Assembly (NCBI RefSeq): GCF_000152265.2
Contig: NC_021592.1
Coordinates: 372,001-436,000 of the forward strand
Direction of reading: 5' to 3'
Length of the DNA stretch: 64,000 bases
Origin: Ferroplasma acidarmanus Fer1
GTDB taxonomy: Archaea > Thermoplasmatota > Thermoplasmata > Thermoplasmatales > Thermoplasmataceae
The notes beneath the pieces were generated by a model that was not told the DNA's origin, did no database searches, and saw only the letters and a list, made by a program, of their open reading frames with translations. The position numbers and the translations under genes were made by a program. Shown piece after piece: positions 36,426 through 45,053 of this stretch; the first letter of the stretch is position 1; every line of letters begins with the position of its first letter.

Positions 36426-36521
36426 CTTATTATCACTTCGCGCAGTCGGGTCACTGCAGCGGGAGTGCCAATCCCTGTTTAAATAGGCTTATGAAACAGA
36501 ACGGTGATTTATAAATGAAAT

Positions 36522-37076
36522 TTAAGGGTTTTGTAAACTGTAATGAAAAACTAGATCGCTTAATTCTGCGTATGGATTTTTCGACTTTTCATTCCGCATG
36601 CCTGAAATATCAAGCTTGCCCATTGTATTCAGGATTTTCATTTTATTTGCCCTTAGAATTATATTCCTGCATACTGAATCATGCCCCCTTTGCATGTGCA
36701 CTCCTGCTGCACACAGTAGAATAATGTATTGATAGGTCAGTTTTTCTATTCCGGAGCTGTTCTTCCAGTTATTTTCCAGTACCTCATGTGCCTCCCAGTA
36801 GCGCTCACCTTCCATAAGGTATACTGCAAAATCGAATGACCTTATTTCCTGAAGATAATTTATATCAGAGGTAAAAAAATATTTTCCCATGGCATTTGTT
36901 GTATATTTATTGATATTCAGGAAATAAGAAAGTTCTACCATGCCATTCTCTACCCTTAAATCATACACGAATGGATCATTTTCTTTTAATTTCCTGAATA
37001 AGGAGTCTCTCTTAAGCCTGTCCATGCGCATATTATATATGTTAATATATCTTCCCGGATTCCAGTATTCCTGCAT
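36522..37076 (-). CDS. DUF309 family protein
   Basis: The core is a helical DUF309 domain with the signature RYWEAHEVLENNWK and the following LTYQYIILLCAAGVHMQRGHDS. The ATG at 37076 (MQEYWNPGRY) is preferred over 37115, because the longer frame would run 26 nt into dinB. The family function is unknown. The gene starts 13 nt after the dinB stop on the same strand, so the two are probably co-transcribed. Confidence 0.75.
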   Translation of the reverse strand: MQEYWNPGRYINIYNMRMDRLKRDSLFRKLKENDPFVYDLRVENGMVELSYFLNINKYTTNAMGKYFFTSDINYLQEIRSFDFAVYLMEGERYWEAHEVLENNWKNSSGIEKLTYQYIILLCAAGVHMQRGHDSVCRNIILRANKMKILNTMGKLDISGMRNEKSKNPYAELSDLVFHYSLQNP

Positions 37077-37089
37077 ATTACCTATCCCC

Positions 37090-38142
37090 TCAGAAGAAAT
37101 TATCAAGGCTTTCATTTGAGCTCATTTTTCCAATCCTTACGCCTATACGCCTTAATTTTCTGCTGTCTGCTTCCAGTATTTTTCCCATTAAGCCGGTGGC
37201 AATACCGTATGCGCTCTCCAGGCTTATCCTTCCGCCTGTATAAGAGCGGGAAACAATATTAAGGTCTTCCATTATCCCGATAGCAGATATCTCGCCCGGA
37301 AGCCCTGGCGCTTTGCTGAATGCGGAATCAACGGCTTTCCGGAGCAGTGGCATTATTATATTTGTGTCCCTTGTGTTTTCCGGGAGTGTTATATAACGCC
37401 CGTAATTTTTTCTTATTCTTTCTTCAACAGGGCTATTATAACGGTTCTCAGCGATTTCAACCAGATAATTATATCTGGCATTGCCAAGTATTTCTATCAT
37501 TGCCTGGCGGTTTGCACCAAGTATATCTTTCAAATATTTTATGCCAGCATCGTTTAATTTTTTTGACAGGATCGATCCGATGCCGGGTATTTTTTTTACC
37601 TCCAGGGTATTGAGAAATTCCTCAACCATTGATTCGTCGATATATTTTAACCCATCAGGTTTCGCCATGTCACCGAGAATCTTTGCTATGGCCTTATTAA
37701 TTGATATGCCTGCAGAAACTTTCATACCGTATTCTTTGAATATCTCTTCCTTTATTTCTTCTCCAAGTTTAACTGCATCCTGGAAAGTGCTGCACTCACC
37801 GGTTACATCCAGGTAAGCTTCGTCAATACTGGCTATTTCCATTTTATCTGAATAGGTTGATATTGTATTCATAACCCTGTCTGAAAATTCCTTGTAAAAA
37901 TCCTTCCTGATAGGTATGAATACAGCTTTATCCTTTCCTATATTCATTGCCTGTGGCAAAGGCATGCCAGATTTAATTCCAATGGACCTTGCAATATAAT
38001 TGGATGTGGCGACAGCTCCGCTATTTTCTGTTCTGCCGGAATAAACGCATACTACCACAGGCTTATCCTTTATAGACGGATCCATTATTTCCTCCACCTG
38101 TGCATAAAAATAATCAAAATCAATGAATATGATGAAGGGCAT
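37090..38142 (-). CDS. dinB: DNA polymerase IV (Y-family translesion polymerase)
   Basis: This 350-residue Y-family polymerase copies damaged templates with low fidelity. Catalytic carboxylates are D8 (IFIDFDYFY), D107 and E108 (ASIDEAYLD). The fingers region VATSNYIARSIGIKSGMPL, the thumb helix-hairpin-helix VKKIPGIGSILSKKL and the little finger are complete. The last residues NESLDNFF resemble a PCNA-interaction box, with N where Q is usual. It is co-directional with DUF309. Confidence 0.93.
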   Translation of the reverse strand: MPFIIFIDFDYFYAQVEEIMDPSIKDKPVVVCVYSGRTENSGAVATSNYIARSIGIKSGMPLPQAMNIGKDKAVFIPIRKDFYKEFSDRVMNTISTYSDKMEIASIDEAYLDVTGECSTFQDAVKLGEEIKEEIFKEYGMKVSAGISINKAIAKILGDMAKPDGLKYIDESMVEEFLNTLEVKKIPGIGSILSKKLNDAGIKYLKDILGANRQAMIEILGNARYNYLVEIAENRYNSPVEERIRKNYGRYITLPENTRDTNIIMPLLRKAVDSAFSKAPGLPGEISAIGIMEDLNIVSRSYTGGRISLESAYGIATGLMGKILEADSRKLRRIGVRIGKMSSNESLDNFF

Positions 38143-38187
38143 AAATATTATATGAATACTTTGAATTTAATTTTTGCCATTTAATAT

Positions 38188-39405
38188 TCAAAGTACAAGT
38201 GAATTCATCCCGGGTTCTCCAGAATCGCGTGTCATATCCTTTATCCTGTTGTATATCTCCAGGGAGATTGTAGCCTTGTCTGCGTTCTCTATTTCTTCTT
38301 TCCTGCCCTTTGAAATAATTGTGTAATCGTTTTTAGTATCCCCGAATGGCTTTTTATCAAAGCTGTTAAGCACCACCATATCTGGATCTGATTTCTCAAA
38401 TTTCTTGCTATTATAGGATTTTTCGCTTTCAAGATTAAACAGAACAAGCACTGCACCCGGAGCCATTTGCCTTATCCTGTCCCTGACTTTAGGGCGTGGT
38501 GTTAAAACCAGGTTCTGATCTGCCCCGCTATCAAGTTTTGTTTTGCTTTCCTTCATGTCAAAATCCATTAATGCCATGGGCATAATTATGTAATCATATT
38601 TATTCACGCTGATATATGTGTTTATTTCTACAATTATATCACGGAGATTGTATTTTTCCATATATGTTGCATAGCCGGGAATGTTATATTCGGAATTTCC
38701 TACATAGGTAATTATTGAGGCACCGAGCCTGAAAGCATTTCGGGCCAGCCAGTAGCCTGTATATCCCGATGACCTGTTTGTGATTACCCTTACAGGATCA
38801 ATTGCCAGCTCGCTCCTGCCTGAAATTATCAGAACATTCTTGCCATTCAGGGCATTGCCATAAATAGACCTGCAAACGTAATCAATTATCCGGTCATTGT
38901 CTGCTATCTTTGCCTTTGTTTCATCGAATTCCGGATCAACAACCAGAACGCCATGTTTTTTTAATTTCTCAATATTTTCCTTATTGACAGGATTTTCAAA
39001 CATATCCCTGTGCATTGCCGGCACAACAACTATTTTATTTCCGTGGCCCAGTGCATAGGAAAAAAATAGTGAAGGAATGCTATCAGATATGCCATTGGCC
39101 ATTTTTCCTATTGTATTATATGATGCAGGTGCCACAAGGAGTATTGTATTTTCATCAAACATTGATATGTGTTCTATATTCCCTGTTATCTGGGTAACCG
39201 CAGGGTTTCCGGTAGCCCATTCCATTATTGTTTGCCCTATCATGGAAACAGCCTGTTGGCTCATTGCAGATACAACAGAAGCACCCTCACGCTTGAGGTC
39301 TCTTATAAGATCAGGAATACGGTATATGGAAATGCTTGCAGAACTTGCTATTATTATTTTTTTGCCGGATAGCATATTCTCAAAATGTGATTCTATGTAA
39401 TTCAT
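38188..39405 (-). CDS. coaBC: Phosphopantothenoylcysteine synthetase/decarboxylase (CoaBC/Dfp)
   Basis: This is a 405-residue bifunctional coenzyme-A enzyme. The N-terminal flavin-dependent CoaC part has IIIASSASISIYRIPDLIRDL, SYNTIGKMANGISDS and the substrate clamp VVPAMHRDMFENP. The C-terminal CoaB part has LIISGRSELAIDPVRVITNRSSG and DMVVLNSFDKKPFGDTKNDY. It ligates cysteine to 4-phosphopantothenate and decarboxylates the product. It is monocistronic, with a 259-nt AT-rich region (39406-39664) separating it from the divergent TrmB-like gene; I see nothing else in that region. Confidence 0.92.
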   Translation of the reverse strand: MNYIESHFENMLSGKKIIIASSASISIYRIPDLIRDLKREGASVVSAMSQQAVSMIGQTIMEWATGNPAVTQITGNIEHISMFDENTILLVAPASYNTIGKMANGISDSIPSLFFSYALGHGNKIVVVPAMHRDMFENPVNKENIEKLKKHGVLVVDPEFDETKAKIADNDRIIDYVCRSIYGNALNGKNVLIISGRSELAIDPVRVITNRSSGYTGYWLARNAFRLGASIITYVGNSEYNIPGYATYMEKYNLRDIIVEINTYISVNKYDYIIMPMALMDFDMKESKTKLDSGADQNLVLTPRPKVRDRIRQMAPGAVLVLFNLESEKSYNSKKFEKSDPDMVVLNSFDKKPFGDTKNDYTIISKGRKEEIENADKATISLEIYNRIKDMTRDSGEPGMNSLVL

Positions 39406-39664
39406 ATTTTTAATAGTATTTCATGTTTTATATCTTTTATCTATTCATATTATTGATTTTATCACGGAATATTACTGAAATCAAAGGATTTTATTGTGTA
39501 TATACCTTTGACATAATTATGCTTAAATTATCCCGGTGTATCGTTAAAATATTGCCATTAAATGGCCTATTCATATTCTAAAGAATTAATTTTTCCGGAT
39601 TAAATATTGCTGTTATTTAGTGGTAAAAGGAAAATGTTTTAAATTAATAAAGCATTAATTAGTT

Positions 39665-40378
39665 ATGGAAGCTAATCCAGAACATATTATGAAAACTGCA
39701 AATATGCTTAAAATCCTTGGGCTGTCGTCCTATGAAGCACAGGCCTTTGCCTCATTAGTATATCATGGTGTGGCAAACGCTGATACTATTGCGGATACGG
39801 CCGGGATTCCCAGAACTTCTGCATATAAAGTAATGGAATCGCTTGTTTCACGGGGGTTTGCCAGGGAAACAGAGGGGCGCCCCAGAATGTTTAAACCTGA
39901 AGATATGGGGAAAATCAGGGAAAACTTCATAAACAGCGTCAACAAACTGTTTGATGATTTGAGGGAACTGCAGGACGTGCTTCCATCCAAGGGAGACCCG
40001 CAACTTGTTTTCACAATTTATGGAAGGTCAAAGGTAATGAATAAAATGGCCGAGATGTTCGATTTGACAGAGCGTGAAATTCTTATTGCAACACCGAGAA
40101 TAAGGGAAATAAGGAGTGAGTTAAAGAAAAATATCGATAATGCCCTTAAAAGGGGTGTAAAAGTGGTTTTTATTACACCGCCGAATAAGAGGGTTCCGCA
40201 CAACACAGAGGTGCATAGAAAAGAAGGGCTCATAGCAACAGATGTTGCAAGCGACGATTCACGTGCAATGCTGGCAGGAGCGGATCTGGATGCCTGCGGT
40301 TACACCGATAACCCTATACTCTCCCTGCACGTACTGCAATTTATTAACATGATGATGAATGATGAAGTCAAAATGTGA
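39665..40378 (+). CDS. TrmB-family transcriptional regulator
   Basis: This is a 237-residue TrmB-like regulator. The N-terminal winged helix reads MLKILGLSSYEAQAFASLV, then DTAGIPRTSAYKVMESLVSRGF, followed by a short coiled coil and a C-terminal phospholipase-D-like ligand domain (FTIYGRSKVMNKMAEMFDLT, REILIATPRIREI). Such proteins sense sugars or other metabolites. It overlaps the endonuclease IV gene by 20 nt, so the regulator may be co-expressed with DNA repair. The ligand is unknown. Confidence 0.82.
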   Translation: MEANPEHIMKTANMLKILGLSSYEAQAFASLVYHGVANADTIADTAGIPRTSAYKVMESLVSRGFARETEGRPRMFKPEDMGKIRENFINSVNKLFDDLRELQDVLPSKGDPQLVFTIYGRSKVMNKMAEMFDLTEREILIATPRIREIRSELKKNIDNALKRGVKVVFITPPNKRVPHNTEVHRKEGLIATDVASDDSRAMLAGADLDACGYTDNPILSLHVLQFINMMMNDEVKM

Positions 40379-41210
40379 TTTTGGTGATTTTGATAAATTA
40401 GTTGGAGGGCATGTATCAATAGCAGGAAGTATCGGGCTTTCACCGGAGAGGGCTGCTGCCTTTGGGTTCAATACATTCCAGATATTTGTTAAAAGCAACC
40501 TCCAGTGGAAATATAAGCCTGTTACTGAAGAAGAGGTGGAAAATTTCAGGGATGGAGTAAAGAAATTCCATATGGCAAAACCGGTTGTACACGCCACATA
40601 TCTTTTAAACCTCGGTTCAGAAAACCGCGAACTGGTTGAGAAGTCTATGGATGACATAAAATATGAGATAGAGGTATGCAATAGAATTGGAGTTGACAGG
40701 CTGGTACTGCACCCAGGTTCCAATAGCAACAGGGAGATTGCATTAAATTCGATTATGGAATTGTTAAATTCACTGGAAACAGGAAATGTGACAATGCTTA
40801 TAGAAAATTCATCCGGCAAAGGAAACACGGTTCCAGCAACATCGGAAGAGATGGGAAAAATGCTGGATTTATCAAAAAATAAGATAGGCATATGCCTGGA
40901 TACATGCCATTTCTTTGCTGGGGGTTATGATTTGAAAAATGGCTACAAAGAATCTATTGATTCACTGAGATCCAATGGTATTACAGGCCATATAGGCGCA
41001 TTGCATATCAATGATTCAATGTTTGATATTGGCTCCAAAAAGGACAGGCATGAAAATATTGGAAATGGATACATAGGAGATGCTGGATTTTCAAACATAA
41101 TAAATGACAGGACATTCAATAATATACCTATGATTATGGAAACTCCAGGTGGAGATGAACATTATTCAGGAAATATGGAAAAATTGAAGAGCTTGCTGGT
41201 GGTGCAATGA
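40359..41210 (+). CDS. nfo: Endonuclease IV (AP endonuclease)
   Basis: This 283-residue TIM-barrel AP endonuclease cuts abasic sites in base-excision repair. The signatures are GGHVSIAGSIGLSPERAAA near residues 16-34, HATYLLNLGS with a metal histidine near 77, HPGSNSN near 117, MLIENSSGKGNTV near 146, DTCHFFAGGYDL near 180, and DRHENIGNGYIGD near 228, followed by METPGGDE. The start codon overlaps the TrmB-like gene, and the stop overlaps DUF1015 by 4 nt. Confidence 0.93.
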   Translation: MMKSKCDFGDFDKLVGGHVSIAGSIGLSPERAAAFGFNTFQIFVKSNLQWKYKPVTEEEVENFRDGVKKFHMAKPVVHATYLLNLGSENRELVEKSMDDIKYEIEVCNRIGVDRLVLHPGSNSNREIALNSIMELLNSLETGNVTMLIENSSGKGNTVPATSEEMGKMLDLSKNKIGICLDTCHFFAGGYDLKNGYKESIDSLRSNGITGHIGALHINDSMFDIGSKKDRHENIGNGYIGDAGFSNIINDRTFNNIPMIMETPGGDEHYSGNMEKLKSLLVVQ

Positions 41211-42367
41211 ATATTAAAGAATTCAAACCGTATATATTCTCAGGAAACATAGTAGATTCAGTATCGCCTCCATTCGACACAATAACAATTGAACAGGAAA
41301 AAAAGCTCCGGGCTGCAAAGTATAACATTACAGCATTAAGCCTTCCGGAGTATGGAAATTCCAGTTTAACACCGGAAAAACTCATCAAAAAATGGATTGG
41401 CGATAATGTTATCTACCCTTACGGGAAAGATATTATAATAATATTGAAACAGGTATTTTACATTAATAAGGAAATTATTACAAGGTACGGCATCATATCG
41501 CTTGCGGAAATAGATAGTAGCCTGAAAGCACATGAAAGTACATTTGAAAAACAGGTTCTGGAAAGAAAAAATGTAATGATCTCACTGAACGGGGAGCCGG
41601 AGCCAATTTTCATTGTTGTGCCAGATAATGGGTTTGATAAAATGGTCAGGAGATTTGCCAGCAACCTTGAGGAAAAATTCAAATTTGAGGAGCCGAGTGG
41701 AGTGGAAAATTATGTTTATTTTCTGGAAGACCAGGAAAAAATAGAAAAACTGAAAGATTCCATAAAGAATGACCAGGGGATAGTTGCAGATGGGCACCAC
41801 CGTACACAGGCAATAAAGGATTTAAAAAAGGAAACAGGAGACAGTTTCTGGAATTATGCCATGGCATATATAACTTCAATATATGACAATGGATTAATGA
41901 TTGGTGGAGTAGACAGGCTTGTCTACAGGACCAACTTTGAGGAGAATATCCCTAAAATAGAAAATTTATTTGACGTAACTGTTGAACGTACAATAGTGGA
42001 AGATAATAATATTCGTGTTTATAGCAGGGGGCTTTTCTATAAGCTTGTACCTAAAAAATATGCAATTGACCAGGTAATGGATAGCAAGTATGAAGTATCC
42101 ACTGAAATAGTAAATAAGATATTATTCGGGGAAGTGCTGGGAATTAACAAAAGTAACATGCAAACAAAAATAGGGTATATATATAATACCACAGATGCCA
42201 TAAATGCGGTGGATATGCATGAATGCGACTTTGCCATTATAATACCGCCATGGCAGAAGGATGTTTTCCTGAAAATGGCTCTGGATGGCGTAATATTCCC
42301 GCAGAAATCAACATATTTTTATCCAAAAATCCCATCAGGAATTGCTATTTACCTCAAGCCATCGTAG
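41207..42367 (+). CDS. DUF1015 family protein
   Basis: The protein has 386 residues. The DUF1015 hallmark GIVADGHHRTQAIKDLKKE lies near residues 190-208, followed by YAMAYITSIYDNGLMIGGVDR and a C-terminal PQKSTYFYPKIPSGIAIY. The function is unknown, although the DGHHR motif suggests a nucleotide or metal site. The stop codon is at 42365-42367, inside the first ten nucleotides of tRNA-Thr, so the CDS and tRNA overlap by 10 nt. Confidence 0.85.
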   Translation: MNIKEFKPYIFSGNIVDSVSPPFDTITIEQEKKLRAAKYNITALSLPEYGNSSLTPEKLIKKWIGDNVIYPYGKDIIIILKQVFYINKEIITRYGIISLAEIDSSLKAHESTFEKQVLERKNVMISLNGEPEPIFIVVPDNGFDKMVRRFASNLEEKFKFEEPSGVENYVYFLEDQEKIEKLKDSIKNDQGIVADGHHRTQAIKDLKKETGDSFWNYAMAYITSIYDNGLMIGGVDRLVYRTNFEENIPKIENLFDVTVERTIVEDNNIRVYSRGLFYKLVPKKYAIDQVMDSKYEVSTEIVNKILFGEVLGINKSNMQTKIGYIYNTTDAINAVDMHECDFAIIIPPWQKDVFLKMALDGVIFPQKSTYFYPKIPSGIAIYLKPS

Positions 42368-42430
42368 CTCAGCAGGAAGAGTGGCTGATTCGTAATCAGC
42401 AGGTCGCGAGTTCAAATCTCGCCGATGGCT
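42358..42430 (+). tRNA. tRNA-Thr (CGT anticodon)
   Basis: The 73-nt cloverleaf is complete. The acceptor GCCATCG pairs with CGATGGC, the D stem is GCTC/GAGT, the anticodon stem GCTGA/TCAGC encloses loop TTCGTAA (anticodon CGT), and the T stem GCGAG/CTCGC has loop TTCAAAT. The discriminator is T and CCA is not encoded. The first ten bases overlap the end of the DUF1015 gene, and a TATA-like atatttttat lies inside that coding region about 40 nt upstream. The DNA beyond the 3' end has the look of an accessory region. Confidence 0.95.
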
Positions 42431-42838
42431 AACCAACAAAAGGTTAAATCCTTCTGTATCCATAGGGTAGTAATGGCAATATATGGAGTAGAACGAGCTA
42501 TAAAATCAGAGCGTGTAAGATTAACACAGAAGCCAGGGATGGTGAGAAATAAAAACCAATAATAAAGCTAATTAGGTGTTTCCTTTATAAGCATTTTGAA
42601 AAGCTTGTCGATGGAAAATCCAAGGAAAATAGCAGATATTATAAAAATAATAATAGAATACCACAGACCAAGTATAGCGGTTATAATAGATAGCACAAAA
42701 AGAAAAAAATTAAGGATAAATAATTATGATATGCTGTTAGCCTTACTTTACGTGTATCATTATTCAAAAATATATCTGAAATTATGAAGTATATTGTTAA
42801 TATTAATGCTGATGATTCGGCAAGGGCGGAATAGTAAA
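42431..42838. other. Low-information AT-rich stretch behind tRNA-Thr
   Basis: No convincing gene is visible in these 408 bases. A 29-codon frame (42473-42562, ending VRNKNQ) and a 63-codon frame (42596-42787, very rich in I, K and Y) are open on the plus strand but match nothing I recognise and could be decayed remnants. A TATA-like cctttataagc at about 42580 would suit the second. I did not find a second copy of the tRNA-Thr 3' end that would mark an attachment site. Confidence 0.4.
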
Positions 42839-43003
42839 TCATGCTATTTTCAGGATTTCATATATTGCTTTTCTAACGCCTGGATCCATGTTCATTTTTT
42901 CTATTTTTTCTTTATCCTTATCTGTAAGACCATACTGTTTTATTATTGCATAAGCCAAGCTGTAATCAACATAAAACATTTCCTTGAATTTTAAAGAAAT
43001 CAT
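42839..43003 (-). CDS. Small helical hypothetical protein (54 aa)
   Basis: This 54-residue frame has balanced, protein-like composition: MISLKFKEMFYVDYSLAY, then AIIKQYGLTDKDKEKIEKMN, then DPGVRKAIYEILKIA. It would form two or three amphipathic helices. It is shorter than most gene-finder limits. I do not recognise a family. It lies in the accessory stretch after tRNA-Thr on the same strand as the archaeocin-like genes. It may be intact or the tail of a longer decayed gene. Confidence 0.45.
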   Translation of the reverse strand: MISLKFKEMFYVDYSLAYAIIKQYGLTDKDKEKIEKMNMDPGVRKAIYEILKIA

Positions 43004-43477
43004 AAAAATATATCCAATTATTGTATATAAGCGTTTATGGACTTTTGGAGACGAATTTTTTAAGGCTCTATTCAGATAGATTATATTGGAAAAAAGCCAG
43101 TGCGATGCAGAAATAAAATAATCGTAAATCTCCTGGAAAAAATTTTACAAGATCAGAACCTGCTAAAGAAATTTAAGGATAAAAATTGTGAGAAAAATTA
43201 ATTATATTTATATGCGCGCATATACGATATATCTTTATGATGCCAAAACAATAGAGCTTACCCTATATAATATCAAAGTATTTTGTTGAAAAAACAATTT
43301 AGCTCTGGGATAAATAAATAAATTAGATTATCCAAACACATAAGAACGAATCATTTTGTTGCTAATCCTGTTGATCCAAACAGGCGCTCGAGGGATAACT
43401 TTTGATCTACTGTAAAGAGTTGAGCCTTCCCGCTTACTGTAATAATATAGATAAAGAGCTAATCAATGAATAAGGTA
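43004..43477. other. Probable gene remnants, no intact gene
   Basis: These 474 bases hold several short overlapping frames that read like protein but lack starts or are interrupted. On the plus strand one near 43120-43200 ends with the helix-like LLEKILQDQNLLKKF. On the minus strand two overlapping frames near 43350-43450 are open (one containing LSLERLFGSTGLATK). The pattern suggests decay of an inserted element. No inverted terminal repeats were found. Confidence 0.35.
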
Positions 43478-43714
43478 TTAGGGTTTATTGCTATTACGCA
43501 TATTTTTCTTTATACTGTATTCCGCAAAGAAAAACGAGCATATTCCCAATACCATTGCATTTATACCGGCAATTATCATGTATTCAAATGGTAATTTGCC
43601 AGTATATATCATAAAAATTGTCAATAAATTCGCAAATGCATCGGTAAGTAGAATATAGCCAATAATTCTAAGTTTTAATGGAAAATTTTTAAAAGTTTCT
43701 ATATGCATATTCAT
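43478..43714 (-). CDS. Two-TM small protein, putative immunity partner (copy 1)
   Basis: This 78-residue protein has two membrane helices (about 16-38 and 44-66). Its N-terminus follows the pattern MNxHxExFKNxPLxxRIIxYxLL shared with the protein at 50979-51194, so the two are paralogues. The start is 9 nt after the stop of the putative toxin gene, the same layout as in copy 2. In bacteriocin loci a small membrane protein directly after the toxin gene is usually the immunity protein. That role is inferred from layout only. Confidence 0.6.
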   Translation of the reverse strand: MNMHIETFKNFPLKLRIIGYILLTDAFANLLTIFMIYTGKLPFEYMIIAGINAMVLGICSFFFAEYSIKKNMRNSNKP

Positions 43715-43723
43715 ATTTTTGCC

Positions 43724-44074
43724 TCAGAAACCCCATGGAACCGGATTACAACCAAATTCTGGAGAACCAAACCATGTTGTCCCAATATTGCCTCCATTAC
43801 CGCACTCATATGCAAGAATGCCTATTGCTACACTCCCTACCCCCATAATTGCAGCTGCGACAGCTGGTATAGCTGCTAATCGAATACCCACTATTGTTCC
43901 TGTGGTAAAAAATGCAATTACGCCTGCCACGGTCGCTCCACTACCTAATGCTATGGATAGCAACTCGAGTTCGGAAGGCGAAAAACTTGCCGTCCAACCA
44001 AAGAATCCTGTACTGTACTTTGCGTCTCCCGGTGTATAAGTAGCAGCTATGCTTGTCTGTGTATGGTTAGTCAT
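43724..44074 (-). CDS. Archaeocin-like peptide, signal-less paralogue (copy 1)
   Basis: This 116-residue protein matches the C-terminal half of the precursor at 51205-51936. Shared features are AATYxPGDAKYS, a GW doublet, SFSxSEL, a long hydrophobic glycine/alanine-rich core with AAIPxVA and IMGxG, CGNG, and the ending GCNPVP plus aromatic-G-aromatic. Two cysteines are conserved and could form a disulfide. The N-terminal signal and pro-region of copy 2 are absent. Upstream codons are in frame back to a TAG near 44155 without a start codon, so this copy is 5'-truncated or leaderless. A toxin role is inferred. Confidence 0.6.
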   Translation of the reverse strand: MTNHTQTSIAATYTPGDAKYSTGFFGWTASFSPSELELLSIALGSGATVAGVIAFFTTGTIVGIRLAAIPAVAAAIMGVGSVAIGILAYECGNGGNIGTTWFGSPEFGCNPVPWGF

Positions 44075-44107
44075 ATTGCTGGTATTTACAGATAAAGCAA
44101 TTCTATT

Positions 44108-44159
44108 GTAGGAGATTTTATATATACTCCTACGATTTAATCTGAAACTTTGCTCCTAC
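44108..44159. promoter_or_regulatory. GTAGGAG repeat array over the copy-1 TATA box
   Basis: GTAGGAG at 44108-44114 and CTCCTAC at 44127-44133 form a perfect 7-bp inverted repeat around a TATA-like ttttatatata. A second CTCCTAC at 44153-44159 repeats the site with 26-nt spacing. On the minus strand the TATA box would place transcription near 44098, about 24 nt before the ATG of the archaeocin-like gene at 44074. The arrangement looks like an operator blocking TBP access. The copy-2 promoter has a different palindrome. Confidence 0.5.
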
Positions 44160-44177
44160 TGTGGTTAAGAAATTCTA

Positions 44178-44390
44178 TTATATAAATTCTTTAACAAATA
44201 TTATTTTATCCTTATTGAAAACTATTGCAATTTCATAGCTCCTGTCAATGTCGTTGAAACTTGTGTGGGAAGTCCAGTTTCCTGTATATTTATCAAATTT
44301 CATTTCCCTTATCCTTATATTTTCAACGCCCCCATAATTATGGTATATGTATTCCCTGATAAATGCAGCAGCTGTGTTGCGGTCTTCCAT
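44178..44390 (-). CDS. Small hypothetical protein, divergent paralogue of the 44482 gene
   Basis: This 70-residue protein has an N-terminal helix (MEDRNTAAAFIREYIYHNYG) and then a strand-rich half with VENIRIREMKFDKYTGNW and YEIAIVFNKD. The spacing of VEN-I, the single W, F and Y-x-x-A residues resembles the protein at 44482-44730, which is transcribed divergently from a shared 91-nt region. I do not recognise the family. Confidence 0.55.
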   Translation of the reverse strand: MEDRNTAAAFIREYIYHNYGGVENIRIREMKFDKYTGNWTSHTSFNDIDRSYEIAIVFNKDKIIFVKEFI

Positions 44391-44481
44391 TGGAATGCAT
44401 ATATAAAAAATATAAAATACTTGCTTATATTGTTACTTAAAAATTGAAAAACCCTTATAATAATAGAATGTATTATTGATT

Positions 44482-44730
44482 ATGGAGTTTAAATTAACCA
44501 TAGATCGTATGGAAGATTTAAAGAGTACTATAGTCGAACAGATAACAAAAATGGAGAATATTCCAGCTGAAAATGTTGAAATTTTAGATGTATTTTATTA
44601 TTCCGGGCTAAAGAAATGGACTGCCAGTGTGGCTTTCAATGTGAATGGAAAGCATTATGTGGCGAGCATGGATATACTGGAGAATGGGCTGGTGGCCAGA
44701 TACCAGCAGAGGGAGAAAAATGAAAACTGA
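44482..44730 (+). CDS. Small hypothetical protein paired with an HxlR regulator
   Basis: This 82-residue protein has an N-terminal helix (MEDLKSTIVEQITKMENI) followed by AENVEILDVFYYSGLKKW and HYVASMDILENG strands, similar in pattern to the divergent gene at 44178-44390. The ATG at 44482 is used instead of an in-frame TTG at 44476. Its stop overlaps the HxlR-like gene by 11 nt, so the two are coupled. The function is unknown. Confidence 0.6.
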   Translation: MEFKLTIDRMEDLKSTIVEQITKMENIPAENVEILDVFYYSGLKKWTASVAFNVNGKHYVASMDILENGLVARYQQREKNEN

Positions 44731-45028
44731 TGATTGCCCGCTGAGCATTGCTTTAAGGCCGCTCAGGGGAAAATGGGAGCCCCTTATAATAAAATATTTA
44801 TCAATTAACGGGAGTTCAGGATATAGCGAAATATCAAATTCTATGGAAAATATTACACCAAAGGCATTGACTGAGGCATTAGGGAAGCTTTCCACTGAGG
44901 GTATAATAGGGAAAAACATTATTTCATCTAAGCCGGTACGTGTGATGTACTACCTTACCGATAAGGGGAAAGCAATGATAGACCCGCTTGATACTATTGA
45001 ATCCCTCAATAAGAATAGGAAAAACTAA
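44720..45028 (+). CDS. HxlR-family winged-helix regulator
   Basis: This 102-residue protein matches HxlR/DUF24 regulators: CPLSIALRPLRGKWEPLIIKYL at the N-terminus with the family cysteine, the recognition region EISNSMENITPKALTEAL, and the wing KPVRVMYYLTDKGKAM. The ATG at 44720 follows a gggag-type ribosome site and overlaps the previous gene by 11 nt. HxlR proteins often sense redox or electrophile stress through the N-terminal cysteine. The target is unknown. Confidence 0.82.
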   Translation: MKTDDCPLSIALRPLRGKWEPLIIKYLSINGSSGYSEISNSMENITPKALTEALGKLSTEGIIGKNIISSKPVRVMYYLTDKGKAMIDPLDTIESLNKNRKN

Positions 45029-45053
45029 ATATGCCTTTTTTGTTTAGCTTTAT

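Noticed and set aside
42431-44160. Integrated element with integrase and attachment sites
   Set aside because: No integrase gene, terminal repeats or second tRNA-Thr 3' segment could be found, so only decayed accessory DNA can be claimed.
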